From positions 3,442,291 through 3,506,290 of the forward strand of contig CM022675.1 in NCBI GenBank assembly GCA_012295275.1: 64,000 nucleotides of DNA. The letters run 5' to 3'. Both the position numbers and the translations under genes were made by a program. Below the pieces are notes generated by a model. That model saw only the letters and a program-made list of their open reading frames with translations, was not told the DNA's origin and searched no databases. How positions within the stretch are numbered: the stretch's first letter is position 1; each line of letters starts with the position of its first letter. Shown piece by piece: positions 50,523-64,000 of this stretch. This stretch comes from Chrysomallon squamiferum (lineage: Eukaryota; Mollusca; Gastropoda; Neomphalida; Peltospiridae).

Positions 50523-53500
50523 TAGAAAACAGATGCATGGGTCTACATATGTATACAGAAATACATAGAATATGATATAAATAAATCTGCATGCAGAGAT
50601 GTGTGCAAATGTGTATATATTCAAACATACATAAATGTATGTATTTAGTCTGTATGTATGTATGTATGTATGCATGAGTATAAACTACATCTATCTGTAT
50701 ATCTGTTTCTTTGAGCATGTGTTTTTGTACAATCAATTTATAATTTAAATTAATAGATAGATACAAGAGTTATCTGGTTTGCATTAGAACAGTTTATATT
50801 GAAACCTCTCCTGTCTCTCAGTTTTTATAATGAAATACAATTCACAGCAAATTTAGAGAAAAAACAACAACAAAAAAACATTTCCTTGTAAGAAAAAGTT
50901 TTTCTTGGAACCTCAGAATGAAGCTACTGTATTTTGTAGTTTTTTATAGAAACAAATAGATTTAAAATAAACAAAAATCACCTAGTTATAATTGCATAAT
51001 AATATTTGATTGGATAGTATATATACTTTATGTACAAAAATAAATCACTTACAACTGCTTATCCTGTCATAGATTTGTCAACGACACTAAATTTAACACA
51101 ATAATCAATTTACTATACACAACCAATTTCTCTTGTTTTTAACATTACAACATTAAACATTATTTCATAATAATACAGTAAACTGGACTGACTGTTTTAT
51201 ACTGCAAAACATTCATCCATGACACAGCTAATATAAACCAACAATTTCATTACAGAGTTGTAGCAAGTTCATTCTTAACAAGAAAATCTATTTCATAAAT
51301 TGTTTATAGATAAGAACTTAAGACAAATAAATTAACTTACTAGATAAGAATGGGAGAAGACAAATACACTTACTTTTTCTTTGTATTTTTTCTTTTCTTT
51401 TTTCTTTTCTCTATATTTTTAAATAATGTCTGCATTAAATTTGTTCTCTTTACTAACAAAGGAAGAGCTATGATTATAAACATCTCCCTAGAAAATGTTT
51501 ATTATTTAAAAATAAAAATAAAACACGAAAACACAAAAATTAATAAAGTCATATTATTATCCTGCATATAGACAGACCTGGTGTATATAACTGGTATAAA
51601 ATCATTCTTGTTTATATCAAATTTTCCCTCACATTCTCATATAAACATTAGTCAAGTTAACAAAATGATTTGAAAATATAAAACGTAGACAATATATCTC
51701 TGCTTTGTACATAAAGTCTCTAATGAATGTATAATTTATGTACATTTTATAATAATAATTACAATATTATTAAACAGAAAGTTAATTAACAAAATTAATG
51801 AGTGCTTAGAACCAAAGTGGTCTAAAAATTAGAAAATGATTATCTGATGATAGATTTTTGATAAGATGCATAACTGTGCAGAGGTTCTAACTTTTGACAA
51901 TCATTTTTAACTCAATCCAGTTTTGTGAGTATTATTTTACTTTTGTACACTTTGATAACTTCATTATCAATCATCTAAAAATGTAATTTCTATGTTTAAG
52001 ACAAAACTGATTCTATGCCCTTCTTTTTATATTGTTATATTAATAAAATATTTACGTATTTTTATATAACGAATAAAGTATTGATCAACAAATCCTGGAG
52101 TTTTTTCTTGTTTTTTTTTTATCATTTCTGAGTTTTGTTTTGTTGTATGCTTTTCTAATAACAATTCTTCAATTATTAATCTTGTTAAAAAATTTTGCCA
52201 TGATATATTTGATATTAAACTTATTAAAATAACAAAAGTTTATCTCATACTAAACTCTCTGAAATTGCATAGCAAATTTTATTATATTTTATGATTGAAG
52301 AAATATATGGATATCTGAAGACATTAAAAATATTTGGGTTATTTAAAACCTTTTAAAACCATTTTAAAATTAAAAATTAAAAATAATAAAAATAATAATA
52401 ATAAAAAAATAATAATAATATTATTTTTTTTTATTTGTTTTTTTTCTTTATTTATTTATTTATTTATATTGTTATAAATTTAAATTTTTGAATATAAAAA
52501 ATAAAACTGATAAAGGCATGTTGTATGGTGTTTAATTTGAAATATTTTTCTCAATGATTATTTTTCAAAATTATTTCACTGATCTGATGCACAAAAGTGA
52601 TTTTTTTTTGTTCCTAGTTAACACAATAAAATATTCAAAAAAATAAAATTGATTAAAAAAAAAAATCATAAAAAAAAGAAGTAAATAAACAGCAGTAAAA
52701 CAGAATAAATTAAAAATTCATTCATAGAATAACACTTAAAAAAATGTCTCATAAAATATTATTGAAAAATAAAATACAAATTTTTCTGACATCGAGGTAA
52801 ACACTTTTATTTTTACATTTTTTTTATTATTAGATTTTTTTTTTTTATAATCAAGTGTAAATTTTATATTTCATTTGCTTGTGAAAATTTGTATAATTTG
52901 AAAACTGTTTCTGTTTACTTCCTCTATCTTTTCCAAAATTTGACATTATAAAACAATCATTTGTATATTTGTTCTATTGTTTATAATGCATTAATAACTT
53001 AACAATAGTCAATTCAAAAAGTTATTTCGGTCTCGACAAAAGTTTTGAGTTCATCGCATTATTATAATTCATAAACACTGAAATAACTTGACAAATACAA
53101 ACTGTGTGGTATGTGATGCTCTGTTTAAATTATTCTATCACAAACCTTGAACATCACAAAGTCAACATGAATAAAACTTTTAACATGTGTTAGCCTTTTT
53201 ACATTCGAACACACCACACAACAAATTTATTTCAGTAATATTTGTGATTGTTTATATTTGTACGTCACAAACTTGAAATTAACTTCATAATATCACAGTG
53301 TTTACACAAGTATATCACAGTTTACTGATAAAACAACATGAATGGTATTATCTATGACACTTTATATATATTTTACTGTTTTTTATACAAATTTAATTGT
53401 TTGTTATGAGACTAAAATCAAGTTAAAAAATATTTTTAAAATTCAAATATCAGTTTGAGCTCAAAGAAATATTATTATACAAATAAGTTTTTCAGAAATA

Positions 53501-54919
53501 AAATAAAATAAATAGGTAACCTGTCTTTTTAAGTCAAGCATGTCTGTACCCACATACACACACGCACATAATCACAACTGAATTTCAAAAGCAGATATAA
53601 CAATCTATGGAAATTCTACCTGTAAATAAAAAAAGTCTAACATCTGATATTTTCATTCTGTCATACAATTTAAATTTTGTTTCTTTTTGTTTTTCTTCAC
53701 TTTTGAAACACTTCAGTTTTCTTATCTTCACATATATTTATATACAGGTTTAGTAATTGCCCGTGTATTGTTTGTAAGATATATATAGTTTTTAATTATA
53801 TAAATCTCAGAATTTATTTATTTTAATTTTTATTTATTTATTTACTTATCTATTTATTTCAAGGAAATTAAAATCAGCACTTGTAACTTTACAACGTTAA
53901 AGGCCCAATCACACCATTAAAATGCTATACTGATTGAGTCTCCAGATTACGTTATCTTTTAAGTTACTATGAAGACTGAGCCTCCGCTTGAAACTTATTT
54001 TGTGCTCCAGCATTTTTAATTAAATTTAATAAAAAATAAATAAAAAAAAGTGTCCTGATAATGATTTAATTCCTGTGGGGTTCTTAATTTTTGTTAAACT
54101 TAAATACATATTAAGAATTAAGACACTTATTATTAGTTCTCTCTACTGTGTAACACGTTACATTATTTCACAAAATAACAGTGACATTTTTAAAACCACT
54201 AAAATATATTTGTAAGAAATAAAACTCTAAACAAAACAGTAACAGAGATCACACACACATTAAAAATACATTTTATATAGTTGTAGTTTGGGTGTTTCTC
54301 AGTAAATTTATTTAAAATGTATTTTTAATGTAAGTCTGATCTCTGTTACTGTTTAGTTTACAGTTGCATTTCATAGAAATATATTTTAGTGGTTTTAAAA
54401 AAGTCACTGTTGTTTTGTTGTGTTTTAACTTGATTGTAGTTTGTGTTAATAGACAACGAAATTATTCAAAGTGATTGTTTCTTTTTTCCCCTTTTTTCTT
54501 CATACACACGCACGCACGCACGCACACACATTTTGCTATTGAATAAAAAGTCTAAATTACTTTTAAATTGTTTAAAATTTTTACTTTATTGATTTTCACC
54601 TCTGTCTTTGATAATAAATAAATTACAACAGTAAAATAAAACTGCTACGAAATGTTTGAGTTCCGCCATTTTCCCATTTTCTGATTATAATACTGTAGCA
54701 TAAACTGTGGATTGTGACCATGTTTCTATTTAAAACAAGTAAACGACTGCAGTGCACTGCTTTATGTTAAATTGATTAATCTGTGTTTTAGCAAATTGCT
54801 AAATAAGCTATTTAAAAAATGTAAAAATTAAAATATTTGTGCAGATTATGCAGTACATGTGTAAAAGTTTTATTTTAACTAGTACATCGAGTATTTAACT
54901 CAGTGAAACTTTATTTGTT
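50186..54919. other. Receptor D 3' UTR and flank, right copy of the segmental duplication
   Basis: No intact gene. Same-orientation match of 4019-8753, with small insertions and deletions in simple-sequence tracts. It includes the GACA array (50495-50523) and the second foldback element at 54171-54418. Confidence 0.7.
54171..54418. mobile_element. Foldback (MITE-like) inverted repeat, duplicated copy
   Basis: Counterpart of 8024-8273 with the same arms (AACAGTGAC against GTCACTGTT, and CCACTAAAATATATTT against its complement). It arose with the segmental duplication rather than by independent insertion. Confidence 0.55.
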
Positions 54920-55628
54920 TTAGTCTTCAGCGTTTGAGCGCATTACACAGTAAACATGTTCTGTTTCACGTGGCACGTTCATGTACTCATTTTGACAACT
55001 TTGGGCCATGTTGTGTCACCTGCAATAAGAAAACCAAAACTGTCTGTCGTGTAGAAAACAAAATATGAAATTTTAATCAAAATTATTTTAAAAAATAAAT
55101 TATAATAACATGAATTAAGCATAATATTTCCTGGACATATGAAATAATCATAACGAACGAAAATATTATTACATAAATCTAAAAGGATATCTAAAACCAT
55201 GTTATCAACCAAGAAAGGTAACTCTATTTACCTTTTAATCTAAACAGCGATGACTGCGCATGTTACTAAACAACCGTAAGGACTGTTACAGAAACACGAA
55301 AAAAAAAAAAAAAAAAAAAGTAAATTTATAAAATACAAGAACAAAAATAAAATGAAGTAGTATTACTAAATAAGAAACATTCGCTAAAATCCACGTTTCC
55401 AAAGAGAAGAAGGAGCACATTTTCTGTTCACTGATTATAATGACAAATACTTACTCATCAAAAACAAGTTTCTTAATATTTTCTGTAGTTAATGAAATAA
55501 AGAACATTTGTTTTAACTTTGAAATAATAACGTTAAGTTTAATAATGATACATTATTCATAAAGTTACCTGAATTTTTTGATTCTGTTTTACTTAAAATT
55601 TTCTGTGTGCTTCTACTTGAACTTTGAC
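54920..55628 (-). pseudogene. Decayed antisense receptor relic, 3' exons (copy 2)
   Basis: Counterpart of 8754-9742: stalk block 55628-55569 (60 nt, QSSSRSTQK), transmembrane block ending at 55232 with donor GTAAAT, and tail block 55019-54920 (100 nt) ending NEYMNVPRE, HVYCVMRSN, AED and TAA. The transmembrane block is shifted out of frame and its 5' part is replaced by a poly-A run (55299-55319). As in copy 1, the tail frame has a TGA near its start. The outer 33-nt stalk exon of copy 1 has no counterpart here. Confidence 0.6.
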
Positions 55629-56985
55629 CTATAAAAGGTAGCTATATCTAATTTACCCCAATGAAAAATGTTCTTATACTCTTAAAAATATCTACTGAGA
55701 ATATTAATACACATTAAAATGTTAATTTTAGCTTTGTTTGGAGTTCATCCAGCAAAAGTTAGTTGGAAGAAACATTCCCAAACGTTTTGTTAAAGATCAG
55801 TTAAATTTAGGCGACCTGTTTAAACAAAATCGCGTGCACGGTCGCACACACACATATACACGCAAACAAAAACAACAACAACAACAAAAATACTTACGTT
55901 TTAGATTTTTTAGACATTTCAGTTAAAACAGGAATTAAATAATAAAATCGAAGAAGGTACATATACATACATAAAAATATATATAATCATGAAATAAAGA
56001 TTTTCCGCGTTTATGTCTGTCTCTTGTCATATATTATTATGATTAAATAGGAATTAAAATGAGCAAATATGCAACACAAAATGCCAAATACCTATTCTGA
56101 AGAAAATAAATAAAAACGAGACGAGGTAAAATAATAAGAAGAAAAAGTAAGAAAATGAATGAATATATAATAATAATAATTTAAAAAGCACAGTAAAACT
56201 TTGTGACAGTAATAATGACAAGACCGGCAACAACAACAGAAACAGCACCAAAATATTAAGTAGAAAAACAACAACAACATATAGTTGTTTGTATGTTTTA
56301 ATACGTATAAATCCATTCACAAATTTATATATGTCAGTTGTGTCATATTCTAAAGTTAATGTATTTTGTGGAACCTACAAAAGACATGGATACACTTTGT
56401 CTTAAAATCTTTAAAAATATATGAAAGGAAAATGTCGTTTAACTTTAAAGCTGTTAGATTCGTTAGTGTAAATAAACAGGGCGGATAAACAAGATTTTTT
56501 GTGAGTAAATAACCAAATGTGGTATCATTTAACAATTCAACAAATCCTTTTTTTACCTTTGTGATTCAATGCTTCGATGCTTCGAAGTTTCTTGTAGAAA
56601 ATACATCTTAATATATCACTTCCTGTTTACAGTTTTCAGGTTACGACCGGCAAAATCAAACTTCTAAGGTTTGTTTTATTTATAATTCTTAGCTTTTGTC
56701 ACCTTTGACAGGTCATGACAGGTGACTGGATAAATATTAACTTTTTTGTGTTTTTTTATTTTTTAATATTTATCGAATGTTAGAATCTTTTAAACATTCG
56801 CTCGAATGTCTCGTCTGATCCTCGCATTACTTCACTGTGAGGCAGTGCGGTGTGCAAGAGCGAGAAAAATAATAATAAAATAAAACAAAAACAAATAATA
56901 ATACATTTGTATACATTTGGAATGATGTTATAAGCTGACTGTTAATTATCATTATAATTATATTATAAAATTACAATCCTGAAAC

Positions 56986-57039
<54 letters not shown>

Positions 57040-57129
57040 ATCAGTACATTTTACCTGATTATGGTCTTTAATGTTTGTTGATAACTTGAATTACTAATTA
57101 TTTCTTTCTAGAAATGTGTGTCAAAGTGT

Positions 57130-57160
<31 letters not shown>

Positions 57161-57327
57161 TTACAGTTACAAATTAAAAAAAAAAAGAAATACAGTTTAT
57201 GAAATTCCATTGCACAATATGCATTCTTATTGTTTGAATTTAAGATAAAGTTTAATTTTTTGACTAATAATACACACATCAGTAAAATGAGTAATGGAAA
57301 ACTAAATCTATGTATTTTCCTTTCAGG
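55629..57327. other. Upstream region of SELENOO fragment 2
   Basis: No gene is seen. About 55680-55930 has no counterpart in copy 1. The segment 55940-56130 is inverted relative to 10048-10225. The conserved SELENOO upstream block ends at a donor-like TAAG|GTTTG at 56668. An ATT array lies at about 56990-57036. Confidence 0.6.
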
Positions 57328-63413
<6,086 letters not shown>

Positions 63414-63824
63414 GTAAAATAATTATTTCCCTTCCTAAATACTTAATGTTTTTAAAATTCATAATTGATATTTATAATTAAAGCACTGTTAGTGTAATTT
63501 CACAAACACACAGATAAATAACTTTTGAAATCTCAGAAACAGAAAAATAAATGAAATACAGCAATATTTTTAGAATAATGTGTACACTGCTATATTTTCA
63601 TAGAGAAACTATGGTTCTTTTATGTGCTCCTTCTAACAGACAGAAGTGTATTCACATTTATACTAAGTAATTTATAAAGCACTGGATGAAACAAGCAATA
63701 ACCCATACTGCACTGAAGAAGGTAAAGTCTAACTGTTGTGATGGTAAACTTATGTTGACATTTATTTAAATATTGTGTATATAATTATTTATAAAAATGT
63801 AGTTACATATTTTATATATTACTG

Positions 63825-63860
63825 ATTCGAATTTTGGAACATCTAACCTTCCAAGTGCAG
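63825..63860 (+). pseudogene. Dead duplicate stalk exon of receptor E
   Basis: The sequence reads as the NSNFGTSNLPS stalk exon with an intact donor (GCAG|GTGTTAAT), but the acceptor AG is TG (TTACTG). Upstream intron sequence, including GCACTGGATGAAACAAGCAA at about 63678, also repeats that before the working exon at 62913, so exon and intron were duplicated together. It is 36 nt, like the corresponding receptor B exon. Confidence 0.7.
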
Positions 63861-64000
63861 GTGTTAATACTAATGTATTTTTAATCTTTGGATAACTTAG
63901 TATTAAGAAACTTATAAAAATGGATCGACAGATCATTAGATAGACATACATACATATAGACATATAGAAATTATATATACAAACACAGACCTTTTTTTAT

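Overview
This is an AT-rich, intron-rich animal nuclear window crowded with microsatellites. The genes have small exons with GT/AG introns. They include a ribosomal protein gene (RPL23) and a selenocysteine-encoding SELENOO gene with a readable SECIS element. The composition and the lectin/WSC receptor family suggest a lophotrochozoan, most likely a mollusc, but that is inference. Exon limits were read by eye from reading frame, GT/AG sites and comparison among the window's own paralogues; no search was run.

Layout. 1-4018 (+): 3' part of receptor A. 4019-11440: long flank holding a foldback element and, on the minus strand at 8754-9742, a decayed receptor relic. 11441-12396 (+): isolated copy of SELENOO coding exons 1-2. 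13368-13838 (+): first two exons of receptor C, then a 200-N assembly gap (14256-14455). 15123-19119 (+): complete RPL23. 21934-29923 (-): complete 13-exon SELENOO with an in-frame UGA and a SECIS at 21389-21453. 32037-39373 (-): complete but frameshifted receptor B, with a MULE transposase remnant in an intron. 39374-42880: spacer between divergent receptors B and D, holding a Tc1/mariner relic and a large inverted repeat. 42881-50185 (+): complete 13-exon receptor D, 680 codons. 50186-60200: direct second copy of the 3373-14255 segment (receptor 3' end, flank, antisense relic, SELENOO exons 1-2, receptor 5' end). 59299 to the window end (+): receptor E, open at its 3' end.

The main content is a cluster of type I membrane receptors with an unusual layout: signal peptide, first half of a C-type-lectin-like domain (CTLD), a WSC domain, second half of that CTLD, a second CTLD, a Ser/Thr-rich stalk built from duplicable exons, one transmembrane helix, and a cytoplasmic tail of about 215 residues with about 14 tyrosines, many in YxxI/V/L context. 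Tandem and inverted duplication, exon gain and loss, decayed members, and tails suited to phosphotyrosine signalling resemble immune or allorecognition receptor clusters of other animals. That functional reading is inference.

SELENOO appears to have been carried along in the duplications: in all three units a receptor is followed, on the same strand, by the SELENOO 5' end. Only the minus-strand copy continues past exon 2. The two fragments share damaging substitutions, so they probably descend from one already truncated copy.
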